Below are positions 38,510 through 48,724 of a stretch of DNA of 64,000 nt, in pieces. Each line of letters begins with the position of its first letter. Position 1 is the stretch's first letter. The position numbers and the translations under genes were made by a program. Below the pieces are notes generated by a model that saw nothing but the letters and a program-made list of their open reading frames with translations, was not told the DNA's origin and searched no databases. This DNA comes from CAZMRQ01 sp964568795 (GTDB lineage: Bacteria; Pseudomonadota; Gammaproteobacteria; Comchoanobacterales; Comchoanobacteraceae): positions 1-64,000 of the forward strand of contig CAZMRQ010000002.1 of NCBI GenBank assembly GCA_964568795.1. The letters run 5' to 3'.

Positions 38510-38897
38510 GGGGTGTTGATCCAGTTTGTTGATAATGTCGGTATTTCTCTCGGCCTTTGGCACGATGCTCAGTGATCACTTCAATGCACACTTTACATGC
38601 TTTTTCAGGGATCATCAAGTCTGTTATTGTATTGATGATGCAGGTTTTTTTAGGATAAGGACTGGGTGAAAGAAGATCAGTAACTAAGATTTCGCCGATT
38701 GACCATGAGTCTTCATTAGCCAGCAAGCAACGCTCTGGCCAGAGATCGGTTAATAGCTGGCATATAGGCTTAATAAGATCTTTCGGGCATATCACGCATG
38801 TCCAGTCTTGTTGAGGCTGTTCTTCCATAATGAGTGTCAACAAGGGCTTTAATTGTGATGACAGCGGTTGTTCAGTAGCAATAAGGAACTGAATCAT
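38478..38897 (-). CDS. holC: DNA polymerase III chi subunit
   Basis: Clamp-loader accessory protein that links polymerase III to single-strand binding protein. The 139-residue protein matches HolC by length, by the N-terminal fold (IQFLIATEQPLSSQLKPLL), the DLWPERCLLAN helix and the RAKGREKYRHYQQTG C-terminal helix. In most gammaproteobacteria pepA precedes holC; here the region upstream is only a 186-base gap to lptF. Confidence 0.86.
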   Translation of the reverse strand: MIQFLIATEQPLSSQLKPLLTLIMEEQPQQDWTCVICPKDLIKPICQLLTDLWPERCLLANEDSWSIGEILVTDLLSPSPYPKKTCIINTITDLMIPEKACKVCIEVITEHRAKGREKYRHYQQTGSTPHVKHINNLSA

Positions 38898-39083
38898 AAA
38901 TAATCCATTGCTTAAGTGGCATTATCGTAACAGAAATAATCCGTATCTGCTAGAGATTAGCAGCTTTTAAACATAACATAATAACAAAAATGGTCGAGTT
39001 AATCCTTGCTATCATCATGATTTATTTTCATAATGATCAGAAGTCATCAGATGTAGTTTATACGGGGATCAGAAGCCTTCAAC

Positions 39084-40145
39084 ATGTTACAAGAGTACTT
39101 TATAAATCATTTCTTCCGAAGGTTATGGGCGGTTCTTGCTGTGTGTATGGCCATCATGTTAGTCGTGCAGGGTTATGAATTTATAACACAAATGCCAACA
39201 GTCTCTGGTGCAACAATGTCTTTGTCTTTTTTTTTCATGATGCCATCTTGGTTAGGATATGTCCTTCCGTTGGCTGTTTATCTGACGTTGGTGCTGGTCA
39301 TTAATTATTTGTACTGTCACCGTCAGTTATTAGGCATGATGTCGTTGGGCATGTCTGTTAAACAGCTAATCCGGTGTTTTGCTCCATGGCTACTCATTCT
39401 AGGCTGTGTGACTGTTGTCTGTTATATGTTTTTAGCTCCAGTTTTTCAACAGTATTTGCAGGGGCACGTACAGCAATATATTAGCAAGAGTTTGCTTTCA
39501 CAGCTTAATGGCATGCAGTTTCATGAGCTCCATATGGCTGGGCAAGACATGGTTTTTTACTTTAGTAAAGACAGCAATGATAACATCAGTAACGTGTATG
39601 CATTGTCGATTGACGGCAAAGATAGGCAATCCTGGCAAGTTCTTCATGCTAATAAGCTCATTATGAAGCGTCATGAGGTTGTTTTGTCTGATGGAGAGAA
39701 ATGGGCTTATAAAGGAAGTGATCAAGAACCGTGGAGAAATATGCAGTTTTCTAGCTACTCTATGCCTCATTCATTGGTGTCTCAAGCTTTTAATACTGAG
39801 AGAGAGTATAAAATAGGAGATTTATGGCAGAACCGTCTTTTAGCCAAACACTACGCTGTGCAATTGAATAGCCGTTTGATGATTCCATTGATGTTTGTCA
39901 TTTTAAGCTGTGTGCCGTTTATGCTGATTAAACCATCCACACGTCCTTCGAGATATCTGATCTTTACTGAAGCTGCTGGTATTTATATCTATTACCTCAT
40001 AGCGTTGATTTGTTGTCATGGTTGGATCAAGAAACATGGTTGGTCAATCATAGTTGTACTCTACCCACATTTAAGTACATTGTTGTTCGTTTTTTTGTGG
40101 CGTGTGGCGCGTCGCAGCTTCAACCGTGTGAGGGCCTTATCGTGA
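39084..40145 (+). CDS. lptF: LPS export permease LptF
   Basis: Inner-membrane half of the LptB2FG ABC transporter that lifts LPS to the outer membrane. The 353-residue layout is three membrane helices, a periplasmic beta-jellyroll (about residues 120-260) and three more helices. RQLLGMMSLGMSVKQLI is the cytoplasmic coupling helix that contacts LptB, and SRLMIPLMFVILSCVPF the conserved start of helix 4. Divergent from holC-valS, as usual; overlaps lptG by four bases. Confidence 0.9.
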   Translation: MLQEYFINHFFRRLWAVLAVCMAIMLVVQGYEFITQMPTVSGATMSLSFFFMMPSWLGYVLPLAVYLTLVLVINYLYCHRQLLGMMSLGMSVKQLIRCFAPWLLILGCVTVVCYMFLAPVFQQYLQGHVQQYISKSLLSQLNGMQFHELHMAGQDMVFYFSKDSNDNISNVYALSIDGKDRQSWQVLHANKLIMKRHEVVLSDGEKWAYKGSDQEPWRNMQFSSYSMPHSLVSQAFNTEREYKIGDLWQNRLLAKHYAVQLNSRLMIPLMFVILSCVPFMLIKPSTRPSRYLIFTEAAGIYIYYLIALICCHGWIKKHGWSIIVVLYPHLSTLLFVFLWRVARRSFNRVRALS

Positions 40146-41242
40146 TTGTGTATAGATGGTTGCGGTGGCAGTGGATTATTATTGTCAGTCAGGTGCTGAT
40201 GTGGGTCACGTTGATCGTTACTTTTTTTCAGTTTTTAGGTCAATTTAAATTAATGAATGACAGCTATCATCTAGGTCGTGTGGCTATATATGTATTGTGT
40301 ATCATTCCCCGGGACCTGTATCGCTTATTTCCTATTTCACTGGCATTGATTGCGGTGATTTATCTTTGGAGAATGTTTAGTAAGAATCTACTCACAAATT
40401 GGTATGTTCTCACGTTGCAACCACGGCAGGTTCAGCAGCGGCTTTTTCTTTATTTCACTTGCTTGATTTGTTGTGCCTTTCTTATAGGGGAGGTCATCGC
40501 ACCTGTTTCTGAGCAGATGGCGAAGAAAATGCGTTTAGAGTGGCTTTCTCAACATCAAATATCGGGAGGTATTCAAGATATATGGATTAAAGAAAAGAGT
40601 GGTTTTGCACATGCATTCTACGCCAAAGACATGAAAACATTGCTGGATGTCCAGCGCTTTTCATTTGAGAAAGGCCAATTGCAAAAATATGAATATGCCA
40701 AGCGTGCAGTTTTTCAGCAAGGAACATGGTATCTTGAGAATTTAAAAGCTTTTCAATTGGGGCATAACTCAATTAAAATTTTGCCATCGCCTATTAATTA
40801 TCAGTGGTCGGTTGATCTATCGCCAGATCTTCTGGCATTGTCACAGGTAAAGCCAGAGCATCGTTCTATTTTTAGTTTTTCCAAACTTTTTATGATTGGC
40901 GATTTGTATGGCTTGTTTTATCACAGTGATAAAGCATTGCTTGTTGCCCGATTATTTAACCCTTTGGTGCTATTGTTGTTGATTTGGTTTTCATTATCTC
41001 AACAGTTGCCCATTACTTCTCAAAAAGAATTTATGCGTAAAAGAATGGATTTTTTAGGACTTATGTTGATATTATTATTATGGAATTACAGCTCTTTTAA
41101 CGTGTTAAACTTTTTTAACTCCCAGTTTCCTGTGCTCTTATACATTGTATTTACTGGGCTTCTGTGCATGCTATGGATGTTCCTTCCTCAATTAAAAAGA
41201 TTAGGTGTTTATTGGAGATTTTATGATAAGAAAGATATATAA
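40142..41242 (+). CDS. lptG: LPS export permease LptG
   Basis: Partner of LptF in the LPS exporter, 366 residues with the same three-helix, jellyroll, three-helix layout. The start is a GTG at 40142 that overlaps the lptF stop (GTGA) and has GAGGG seven bases before it; the frame remains open upstream inside lptF but only as an overlap. YHLGRVAIYVLCIIPRDLYRLFPISLALI is the LptG helix 2 region, and LFNPLVLLLLIWFSL the helix 4 start. Overlaps the next gene by 20 bases. Confidence 0.88.
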   Translation: MIVYRWLRWQWIIIVSQVLMWVTLIVTFFQFLGQFKLMNDSYHLGRVAIYVLCIIPRDLYRLFPISLALIAVIYLWRMFSKNLLTNWYVLTLQPRQVQQRLFLYFTCLICCAFLIGEVIAPVSEQMAKKMRLEWLSQHQISGGIQDIWIKEKSGFAHAFYAKDMKTLLDVQRFSFEKGQLQKYEYAKRAVFQQGTWYLENLKAFQLGHNSIKILPSPINYQWSVDLSPDLLALSQVKPEHRSIFSFSKLFMIGDLYGLFYHSDKALLVARLFNPLVLLLLIWFSLSQQLPITSQKEFMRKRMDFLGLMLILLLWNYSSFNVLNFFNSQFPVLLYIVFTGLLCMLWMFLPQLKRLGVYWRFYDKKDI

Positions 41243-42488
41243 CTGGCGTTTTTTCCCTTGGTTGGCTTGGTTTGTAGCTGCTTTAACCTTTTTCTTTGGT
41301 TATGTTGTTCGCGTTTCGACTAGTGTTGTTATTGAGGATATTATGCGCGATTGGCAGATATCGGCTACAAGCATTGGCTCTGTACACGGTTTTTTCTATT
41401 GTGCCTATATATTGATGCAGATTCCTGTTGGCATGCTTTTGGACCGTTTCTCTCCTGTGAAACTGTTGATATTTAGTTTTTGTTTGTGTTTGCTCGGCAA
41501 CACTGTGTTTGTCGCATTTAATCAATACCATGTGGCGTGTATAGCACGAACTATCATGGGTATAGGTGCTGCTTTTTCTTTTGCTGGGGCAATTAAAGTG
41601 GGAGCGCTTTGGTTTAAAGGAAAACATCTGGGTTTGTTATCTGGTTTAACTCAAACTTTGGGCATGTTGGGTGCTGCTTGTGGGGAGTGGGGGATTGCTT
41701 TCCTTGAGAATTACATGACTTGGAATGAAATATTTTGGTGGATTTCTGCTCAGCTATTTGCTGTGTTGATTTTACTGTTCCTTTTTTTGCGGGTACCAGC
41801 AAGTGAGCCAAAGAAGCAGAAACAAAAGATTAATGTCTGGGCGTTGCTGGCCACTGTGTGTAAAAATCCACAAACTTGGATTAATGGTGCTTATGCAGGA
41901 TTAATTTTCTTGCCGACGACTGTGTTCGGGGAGTTGTGGGGTACACAGTATTTGACAAAAACAAGGGGTTTTACTCATCATACAGCGGCACTGCTGTCGT
42001 CATCTATTTTTATTGGCTGGGCCATAGGCGGGTTATGTGTTGGATCATTGTCTGATTGGCTCGGTCGGCGACGCCCCATTTTAATGATTTCAGCATTGCT
42101 CAGTCTCGTGTTTATTTCATTAGTCCTCTATTGGCCTGACTTATCGAGTACTGCATGTTTGGTGATATTGGTTTGCTACGGTATAAGCAATACAGGTCTT
42201 ATAGCCTCCTATGCTGTGGCAGCAGAAATTAATCCGCTGAAAACCACTGCAATCTCCATGGCTACTGTCAATATGCTGTCTATATTATTGGGGACATGTG
42301 CGCAGGCAATAGTGAGTTGGCTTCTTGATTTTCTATGGACGGGTTCTGTGGTGAATGGTGTGCGAGTTTATGCGGTAGAGGTTTATCAAACAAGCATGCT
42401 GGTTGTTCCTTGCTCTTTAGTCGGTGCTTTTTTCATCGTTTTCTTTATTAAAGAAACGTATTGCCGTCCTAATGAGGATTTATCATGA
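41223..42488 (+). CDS. MFS transporter, Pht-like
   Basis: Inner-membrane carrier of 421 residues with 12 hydrophobic segments. The opening FFFGYVVRVSTSVVIEDIMRD and the following QIPVGMLLDRFSPVKLL resemble the Pht amino-acid/nucleoside carriers that Legionella and Coxiella carry in many copies; GSLSDWLGRRRPILM is the second-half loop motif. Start at the ATG at 41223 with GGAG upstream; an in-frame GTG at 41205 is less likely. Overlaps lptG by 20 bases and the next gene by four (ATGA). The Pht link is from memory; the substrate is unknown. Confidence 0.82.
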   Translation: MIRKIYNWRFFPWLAWFVAALTFFFGYVVRVSTSVVIEDIMRDWQISATSIGSVHGFFYCAYILMQIPVGMLLDRFSPVKLLIFSFCLCLLGNTVFVAFNQYHVACIARTIMGIGAAFSFAGAIKVGALWFKGKHLGLLSGLTQTLGMLGAACGEWGIAFLENYMTWNEIFWWISAQLFAVLILLFLFLRVPASEPKKQKQKINVWALLATVCKNPQTWINGAYAGLIFLPTTVFGELWGTQYLTKTRGFTHHTAALLSSSIFIGWAIGGLCVGSLSDWLGRRRPILMISALLSLVFISLVLYWPDLSSTACLVILVCYGISNTGLIASYAVAAEINPLKTTAISMATVNMLSILLGTCAQAIVSWLLDFLWTGSVVNGVRVYAVEVYQTSMLVVPCSLVGAFFIVFFIKETYCRPNEDLS

Positions 42489-43669
42489 ATAAGCGTATAA
42501 GTGGGGGAGCATTATTAGTTGCTGGTACAACAGTCGGTGCGGTGACTCTTGTATTACCTGCAATGATATCTGCATTAGGGATGGTGTTGGGTACGTGTGT
42601 TTTTTTGTCAGTCTGGGTGGTGATGTTGTACTCGGGTTTATATGTTCTAGAAGCATTATTTTGCTTTGATAAGCCAGTGAGTTATATCACTTTGTCTCAA
42701 TTTTTTTTCGGTCCTCAGATATGTGCATTCATTGGTTTGTTGTTTTTATGCCTTCTGTACTCACTTATGGCCGCATATTTAACTGGTGGTGCAGACATCT
42801 TGTCTTCTCTCGATGCATTCCACGGAATCAAGCTGCATTGGCTGTCTTTTTTATGGGTTTGTGTTGGCTTTGTATGCTTGTACTTGGGTCAGAGAGTGTG
42901 TCATCTCATTAATAGGTGGGCTATGTATTTTCTTCTGGCTTCATTTTTAGTTTTGATTCCAATGATGTTATGGTTTTCAGACTTACACATACAGACTCAT
43001 GTGCAGTCTCAACTTGTTTTTCGAAATACAATTATTATAGTCACAGCGTTTGGTTATCAGATTGTATTGCCTAGCTTACGGCATTATATGGGTGCTGATG
43101 TGCAAAGCAATGTTAAGTCTGTTATCTACGGTTCAGCATCCGTTGCATTGTTATACATACTATGGTCTAACACACTTTTAGCTGTTATTGGTGGAGTTGA
43201 TATGGCTCAATTAGCTCACTCATCATCTCCAGTAATTGCTATTACTCAGATATTAATAGGTAAAGTAGATTCTGTGACTGCTTTTTATTGCACAGAAATA
43301 ATATTCGCAACAGCTATCTTGAGCTCATTTGTGGGTGTTTCTGTATCTTTATTTCATTTTATTCTGGATGGAATTGGTGGGGGCCAGAGAAAACAGATTG
43401 TTTTGCTGGCAGCTGTAGGGACGATGCTGCCACCATGGTTATTTACATATTTTTATCCGAATGGATTTGTATCAGCATTGGAGTATAGCGGATTATTTGT
43501 ATGTGCTCTTAATATTATATTGCCACTGGCTATGGCTAGTCTGAGAAGATGGCGACGTATCTCGTCAGAGTACGAAGTGTGTGGTGGCTGGTGGCCAATC
43601 AGTATTATCATTATACTGACATTGATGATTATTCTAGGACGTTACTGGTCTTTGTATTCACTCAGATGA
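42485..43669 (+). CDS. Aromatic amino acid permease (TyrP/Mtr/TnaB family)
   Basis: Hydroxy/aromatic amino acid permease (HAAAP), 394 residues and about 11 membrane segments. The first helix GGALLVAGTTVGAVTLVLPA carries the family's GTxxGxG-like loop, and the internal FGYQIVLPSLRHYMGADV matches the conserved FGF...P motif. Tyr or Trp is the expected substrate. Its start overlaps the MFS gene's stop (ATGA), so the two carriers are made together; the end overlaps aas by 12 bases, convergent. Confidence 0.88.
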   Translation: MNKRISGGALLVAGTTVGAVTLVLPAMISALGMVLGTCVFLSVWVVMLYSGLYVLEALFCFDKPVSYITLSQFFFGPQICAFIGLLFLCLLYSLMAAYLTGGADILSSLDAFHGIKLHWLSFLWVCVGFVCLYLGQRVCHLINRWAMYFLLASFLVLIPMMLWFSDLHIQTHVQSQLVFRNTIIIVTAFGYQIVLPSLRHYMGADVQSNVKSVIYGSASVALLYILWSNTLLAVIGGVDMAQLAHSSSPVIAITQILIGKVDSVTAFYCTEIIFATAILSSFVGVSVSLFHFILDGIGGGQRKQIVLLAAVGTMLPPWLFTYFYPNGFVSALEYSGLFVCALNIILPLAMASLRRWRRISSEYEVCGGWWPISIIIILTLMIILGRYWSLYSLR

Positions 43670-46600
43670 TGATTCATTCATTTTGAGTACATACTGTTTT
43701 ATAGCTGGGTAGTCTGTTTTTCCCGTGCTAAGTTGAGGCATTTCGTCAATCAGCATGTGCTCTGAAGGCATCATCAACATGTTGTATTTTTGTGCAATAA
43801 AATGCTGTTTGATTTTTTTCATCTCACAGGGTTGATCTGTGATCAACACGAGCTTTTCTCCTTTACGGTTGTCTTCAATAGCTATAACAGCAACGTGGAC
43901 TTCTTCGAGGCACTCTGTGATGTGTTTTTCTACTGCAGTCAATGACACCATTTCAGCAGCTATTTTGGCAAAGCGTTTCACTCTGTCGACTATTTTAATA
44001 AAGCCGAAGGTGTCAACAGTCACGACATCCCCGGTATTATACCAGCCATCTTTCGGTGGATGAATCGTGAGAGGGTCATCAGCGTAGACGTAACCCAGCA
44101 TGACATTTTTCCCTTTGATATGCAGTATGCCACGGTCATTGTAATCTTCAAATTTTTCTAGTTTATGCTCGAGTCCAGGCAACAATCGTCCGACAGTTCC
44201 AGTTTTGAGATAATGCATTGTATTGACAGCTAATACGGGAGCACATTCAGTTGTGCCATATCCTTGTAGGATCATTTTGCCAAACTGATCGAGCCAATCC
44301 ATACGTGTTTGATCTGATAGCTTTTCTCCACCTGCAAAGACATAACGAAGTGAAGCAAAATTGATGGCGGATCCAGATTGCTGATATGTTTTTAGGAAGG
44401 CATTAGTGCCAATCATAATTGTTGCTTGAATATCGTAAATTAATTCTGTGACTATATTGTAGTGACGGGGATTGGGGTAGAGGTAGCACTTAATGCCTTT
44501 GAGAAGAGGGGTGAGTGTACCAAGGGTGAAGCCAAATGCATGGAACATTGGCAGTATATTAAATAGAGTGTCACGATTAGAAAAATCGACTACGGAACAT
44601 GTTTGATGAATGTTTGTAACGATGTTACGGTGAGAGAGTAGTACAGCCTTGGGCATTCCTTCTGATCCTGATGTGTATAAAACAACAGCAGGGTCATCGA
44701 GGTCTTTCATAGTCGGTTTAGGACGCCATGAGTTAATTAACCCAGTCACTTTCTCGAGAATAGATATTTGCCTTTTTGTATCCTCAAGATAGATAATTTC
44801 ATCGAGGTACTCTTTGATATAGTCGATGTGTTCTTGGAGATTTGCTTTTTCAATAAAAGCGCGTGATGTGATTAATGTTTTGATAGCCATTGTTTGGCAT
44901 GCTGATTTGAGAGTGTGTGTGTCAGCTGTATAGTTCATCATAGCAGGCACTTTTCCTGAGCGGTAAAGAGACATAACAACTACTGCAATAGCAGAAACAT
45001 TAGGGAGTAGAACCCCTATATAGGTGTTGGTATCTTTAAAGCGTTGGCTAAAGTGATGGCCTAGAACCTCAGATTTTGTGATCAGGCTGTTATAGGTGAA
45101 TGATTGATTATTGAAATCATTAAGTACTTCAAAATTACCTCCATGAAGTTTTCGTGCTTCAAGCAGCATATCGTAGATGGGCTTTGTTGTTGCTCCATCA
45201 ATTCCTGTGCTAATAAGCGTGTCGTAGATTTGTTGAGTAATCAGTTTTCTTTGGTCTTTGGGTCCAACACTGTGGTTTACAGATGGTTTGAATGGTTTGC
45301 CAATATTTATTGTTATCTTCGGGAAAAATCTTGATTTATATAGTTTTTTAGCTCTAGAAAACTCGCAGTATTGCGCTCCCTCAATATAGATGGGTATGAT
45401 TAATGCATCAGTATGCTGTGCAATCATTGCAGTCCCTTGATAGATCTTCATAATATTGCCAGTATCAGTGATACGTCCTTCAGGGAAGATGATGCACCTA
45501 TTTCCTTCATTGATCTTTTTGATAATGGCTTTTGTCTTTAATGGATTGGACGTATCAACCGAGAATGTATCGGCAAGGTGTTTAAGCATTCTGACTATCT
45601 TCCATTCAGCAATTTGCGGATTGATGGCAAACACAAATTCTCCTGGGAGAAAGCATGCTAGAATAGGTGGGTCAACGTAGGATGCATGGTTGGCTATGAT
45701 GAGAGCCTTTTCCGGTAGATTGTCGAGGTTTTCTTGACCACTTACTTCAATGCGGAATAACAATTTAAGTAGTTGCTGAGCTATTGGTTTGAGTATGCCA
45801 AAAGGGATCATCTTGGTTAGGTGAACAACCAATGCGAGATTTGCGACCATAACAAGAGCAAGAAGTGTTTCAATTTTGACACCTAAGGCCCTAATAAACA
45901 GCAATGACACCAAATTTCCGGCGACCATCCAGATTGAGTTAATGACATTGTTACAGGCAATGACACGTGATCGATAGTTTTTGACACTGTGTTTTTGTAG
46001 TAAGGTATACAACGGAATAATGTAGATGCCTGCGGCAAAGCACATGCAGAAAATATCAATGAGTAAAAACCAGCCTTGGAAAGTACTAAGGAAATCAGTC
46101 AGGGAAATCAGTTGGGTGGATGTGCCCATGGCTGATGTGCCAAAGTAGAAGTGGATGCCTGCAAGAGACATGACAAACAAACTGATCGGTGTGAGGCGCG
46201 CATTAAGACGGTCATGCATGACATAGCTACACATCAGTGATCCAAAGCCTATTCCAATAGTGAAAACAAGGTTAAACAGTGTGACGATGCCTTCCATTCC
46301 ATGAATAGAGTTGAGAACATAGTTAGCAAATTGTGTTTGAATGATTGTTCCTATAAACCAGAACCATGATATGCCTAGGATAGGTAACCAAAATATATCT
46401 TGGTGACTGAATTGGTCAATCAGTTTTTGGGTAGAGGCGAATATATTAAAACGGATTTTGAGTGTGGGGTCAGCTGCAGGGCTATCAGGTATGGTTATAC
46501 TCGCAATATAGCCTCCAACTGCTAGGGCAATCATAATGATCGACACAATCACTGAGCCGTAATGATCGATAAGGACTAATGATCCAAGGCTGGTTCCTAC

Positions 46601-47080
46601 AAGAATACCAATAAAGGTAAATCCTTCAACAAGACTGTTTCCTCTCAGTAATTCGTCTTTACTAAGATACTCAGGAAGATAAGCATACTTGGCGGGAGAA
46701 AAGAAAGCAGAATGAATTCCCATTAGCAGTGCGAGTCCTACGTATATAAGCGGGTTAGTGATTTCGGTTATTAAGACATAAGCTGTTAAGCAGACGATGG
46801 GGATCTCTGTCATTTTTACTAGCTGCATGACCTTGGCTTTTTTGAACTTATCTGCTAAGTCCCCGCCCAGAGATGAGAGGGCAAAAAATGGGAGAACCAT
46901 CGCTCCTACAAGGAAGTCTGCCCAGGTGCTTGAGGCTTCTGTTGTGTGTATGTGTGTGCCATATGTTAAGAACAAGAGAAATGCAGATCGTAAGATACTG
47001 TCGTTCACTGTGAGTGTCAGCATCGTTAAGAACATGGGGGTGAATTTACGTGTGCGAAGTAGATTGATTAGTGGGCTCAT
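43658..47080 (-). CDS. aas: LplT-Aas fusion: lysophospholipid transporter / acyltransferase / acyl-ACP synthetase
   Basis: An 1140-residue fusion that imports and re-acylates lysophospholipids. Residues 1 to about 420 are an MFS carrier like LplT. About 445-640 form a PlsC acyltransferase with NHASYVD and FPEGRITDTG. About 650-1130 form an AMP-binding acyl-ACP synthetase with VVLYTSGSEGMPKAVLLSHRN, ILQGYGTTECAPV and GWYNTGDVV. E. coli splits LplT from Aas; fusions are common elsewhere. The ATG overlaps the pfp stop by four bases, so the two genes are coupled. Confidence 0.93.
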   Translation of the reverse strand: MSPLINLLRTRKFTPMFLTMLTLTVNDSILRSAFLLFLTYGTHIHTTEASSTWADFLVGAMVLPFFALSSLGGDLADKFKKAKVMQLVKMTEIPIVCLTAYVLITEITNPLIYVGLALLMGIHSAFFSPAKYAYLPEYLSKDELLRGNSLVEGFTFIGILVGTSLGSLVLIDHYGSVIVSIIMIALAVGGYIASITIPDSPAADPTLKIRFNIFASTQKLIDQFSHQDIFWLPILGISWFWFIGTIIQTQFANYVLNSIHGMEGIVTLFNLVFTIGIGFGSLMCSYVMHDRLNARLTPISLFVMSLAGIHFYFGTSAMGTSTQLISLTDFLSTFQGWFLLIDIFCMCFAAGIYIIPLYTLLQKHSVKNYRSRVIACNNVINSIWMVAGNLVSLLFIRALGVKIETLLALVMVANLALVVHLTKMIPFGILKPIAQQLLKLLFRIEVSGQENLDNLPEKALIIANHASYVDPPILACFLPGEFVFAINPQIAEWKIVRMLKHLADTFSVDTSNPLKTKAIIKKINEGNRCIIFPEGRITDTGNIMKIYQGTAMIAQHTDALIIPIYIEGAQYCEFSRAKKLYKSRFFPKITINIGKPFKPSVNHSVGPKDQRKLITQQIYDTLISTGIDGATTKPIYDMLLEARKLHGGNFEVLNDFNNQSFTYNSLITKSEVLGHHFSQRFKDTNTYIGVLLPNVSAIAVVVMSLYRSGKVPAMMNYTADTHTLKSACQTMAIKTLITSRAFIEKANLQEHIDYIKEYLDEIIYLEDTKRQISILEKVTGLINSWRPKPTMKDLDDPAVVLYTSGSEGMPKAVLLSHRNIVTNIHQTCSVVDFSNRDTLFNILPMFHAFGFTLGTLTPLLKGIKCYLYPNPRHYNIVTELIYDIQATIMIGTNAFLKTYQQSGSAINFASLRYVFAGGEKLSDQTRMDWLDQFGKMILQGYGTTECAPVLAVNTMHYLKTGTVGRLLPGLEHKLEKFEDYNDRGILHIKGKNVMLGYVYADDPLTIHPPKDGWYNTGDVVTVDTFGFIKIVDRVKRFAKIAAEMVSLTAVEKHITECLEEVHVAVIAIEDNRKGEKLVLITDQPCEMKKIKQHFIAQKYNMLMMPSEHMLIDEMPQLSTGKTDYPAIKQYVLKMNESSSE

Positions 47081-48303
47081 TTTATTTCCTTTGTTTGGTG
47101 GCTGACATGTAATGTTCCTTGGAAATATTCTGGTAAACCAAGCTGAAATGATTGAGGAGTTTCTCCTTGAATCAATGGTTCTATATAAGCTAATGCATCT
47201 TTGCTTACATGAAGGCCATTACTAGCTATATACTCAGGTGGGAGCTGTTTGACTCTATTAGCAATTTGGTCCATAGGCACTGCTGCAGTTGTCCATGATT
47301 CATTGGTCTTTTGAATGGATATCATATCACCACTGCCATTTTCTGCCAGGTAATCTGCGCCTGATAAACCGACAAGCTGTGCAAGCTTCACGTCAGTGGC
47401 AGACATGCAGTGAGCAGCTGATCGTTGTAAGATAGAGCTGATTGCTATATGGGTTTTCAGTCCTAGCTCTTGGGTGATAGCGCGCTTAATGGCTTGTGCT
47501 ACACCCGAGTATTGTTTATGACCAAAGGGGTCAGTGGGTTGATTGTTATCATCTTTCTCTAATTTAATTCCTTCAGAAGCGCAAATGATACAAAAGCCAT
47601 CATGATGAACTGCGTCATTGACTGAGCGAAGTATCTGATCCATCGATGGTTGTTTTTCTGGGAGAAGAATCATGTGTGGTATTCCCGACATTTTTTTGCC
47701 AGCAAGTGCGCTTGCTGCTGCTATCCAGCCTGCGTCGCGTCCCATCACTTCAAATACAAATACTTTGCTTGAAGTTTGATGCATAGCTTTGATGTCGAGT
47801 GCTGCGTGGAGAGTGTTCATAGCAACATATTTTGCTACTGATCCGTATCCTGGTGAGCAGTGTGTGTGTTCTAAGTCATTGTCAATGGTTTTGGGTAGTC
47901 CGACTACTTGAATAGGTGCTGCTGTAGCTTGGAAGTATCGATGTAGTTTATTGCCGGTGTCTTGAGAGTCATTGCCACCGTTGTAGCAGAAAGAATCAAT
48001 TCCGAGGCTTTGGCATCTTTTTAGTATAGTTTCATATATGGATGGTTCTTGAGCATATGGTGCTAGTTTAATCCGACTGCTGCCAAAGACACTGCTTGGT
48101 GTTTGAGAAATTAGATCTAACTCTGGGTCAGAAAAATGATGTGCTGGGATGAGTTGATTAGAAAGTAGGCCATTGAGTCCATTCTTTCCTACCCATATCT
48201 TATCATACCCGTTTCTTTTAGCTTGTTTGATGAATGAAATGGCTGTGGCATTAAATACAGAGGTGACACCGCCAGAATGAGCAAAGAAACATGATCGCGC
48301 CAT
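47077..48303 (-). CDS. pfp: Pyrophosphate-type 6-phosphofructokinase
   Basis: Interconverts fructose 6-phosphate and fructose 1,6-bisphosphate, 408 residues. The phosphoryl-donor site reads GGNDSQDT (residues 109-116); the Asp at the place where ATP enzymes have Gly (GGDGS) is the mark of PPi-dependent enzymes. The catalytic PKTIDNDL and MGRDAGWIAA segments are present. PPi-dependence is a prediction from these residues. The gene follows rplS by 47 bases and is coupled to aas. Confidence 0.88.
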   Translation of the reverse strand: MARSCFFAHSGGVTSVFNATAISFIKQAKRNGYDKIWVGKNGLNGLLSNQLIPAHHFSDPELDLISQTPSSVFGSSRIKLAPYAQEPSIYETILKRCQSLGIDSFCYNGGNDSQDTGNKLHRYFQATAAPIQVVGLPKTIDNDLEHTHCSPGYGSVAKYVAMNTLHAALDIKAMHQTSSKVFVFEVMGRDAGWIAAASALAGKKMSGIPHMILLPEKQPSMDQILRSVNDAVHHDGFCIICASEGIKLEKDDNNQPTDPFGHKQYSGVAQAIKRAITQELGLKTHIAISSILQRSAAHCMSATDVKLAQLVGLSGADYLAENGSGDMISIQKTNESWTTAAVPMDQIANRVKQLPPEYIASNGLHVSKDALAYIEPLIQGETPQSFQLGLPEYFQGTLHVSHQTKEIK

Positions 48304-48350
48304 ACTAGCACTCCTGCTGATTTCAGAATAAGTGAGAGAGTTAAGCCATA

Positions 48351-48719
48351 TTATTCGCTCTTTGAGCGTTTGTCTTTGTGAGATATTCTCTCGCGTATAC
48401 GTGCTTTTTTACCAGAGAGCTCACGTAGATAATAGAGTTTAGCACGTTTTGAAACACCCTTGCGAACAAGTGATACTTTAATATTAGGTGCATGGAGCTG
48501 AAAGGCTCTTTCGACTGTTTCACCGTGTGAAACACGTCTAACTGTGAAGGAAGAGTTAAGGCCGCGATTGCGTTTTGCAATCACAACTCCAATAAATTCC
48601 TGGTCTCTTTTTCGAGTTCCATCAGTGATTTGAATAGATACTTTGACAGTATCTGCCTGACGGAATTCTGGTCGATCCTGTAATTGATTACATTCAATTT
48701 CTTGTATCATTGGATGCAT
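48351..48719 (-). CDS. rplS: 50S ribosomal protein L19
   Basis: Large-subunit protein at the 30S interface, 122 residues. [23 protein letters not shown] is the L19 signature, with GDTVKV-like [10 protein letters not shown] and [18 protein letters not shown]. The start is the ATG at 48719 with GGGAGT six bases upstream; the frame stays open into trmD but upstream codons are not L19. Last of the rpsP-rimM-trmD-rplS set. Confidence 0.96.
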   Translation of the reverse strand: MHPMIQEIECNQLQDRPEFRQADTVKVSIQITDGTRKRDQEFIGVVIAKRNRGLNSSFTVRRVSHGETVERAFQLHAPNIKVSLVRKGVSKRAKLYYLRELSGKKARIRERISHKDKRSKSE

Positions 48720-48724
48720 TGCGC

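Noticed and set aside
40010..40141. Open frame upstream of the lptG start
   Set aside because: Translation there would be inside lptF and not LptG-like; the GTG at 40142 with GAGGG and a GTGA overlap is a better start.
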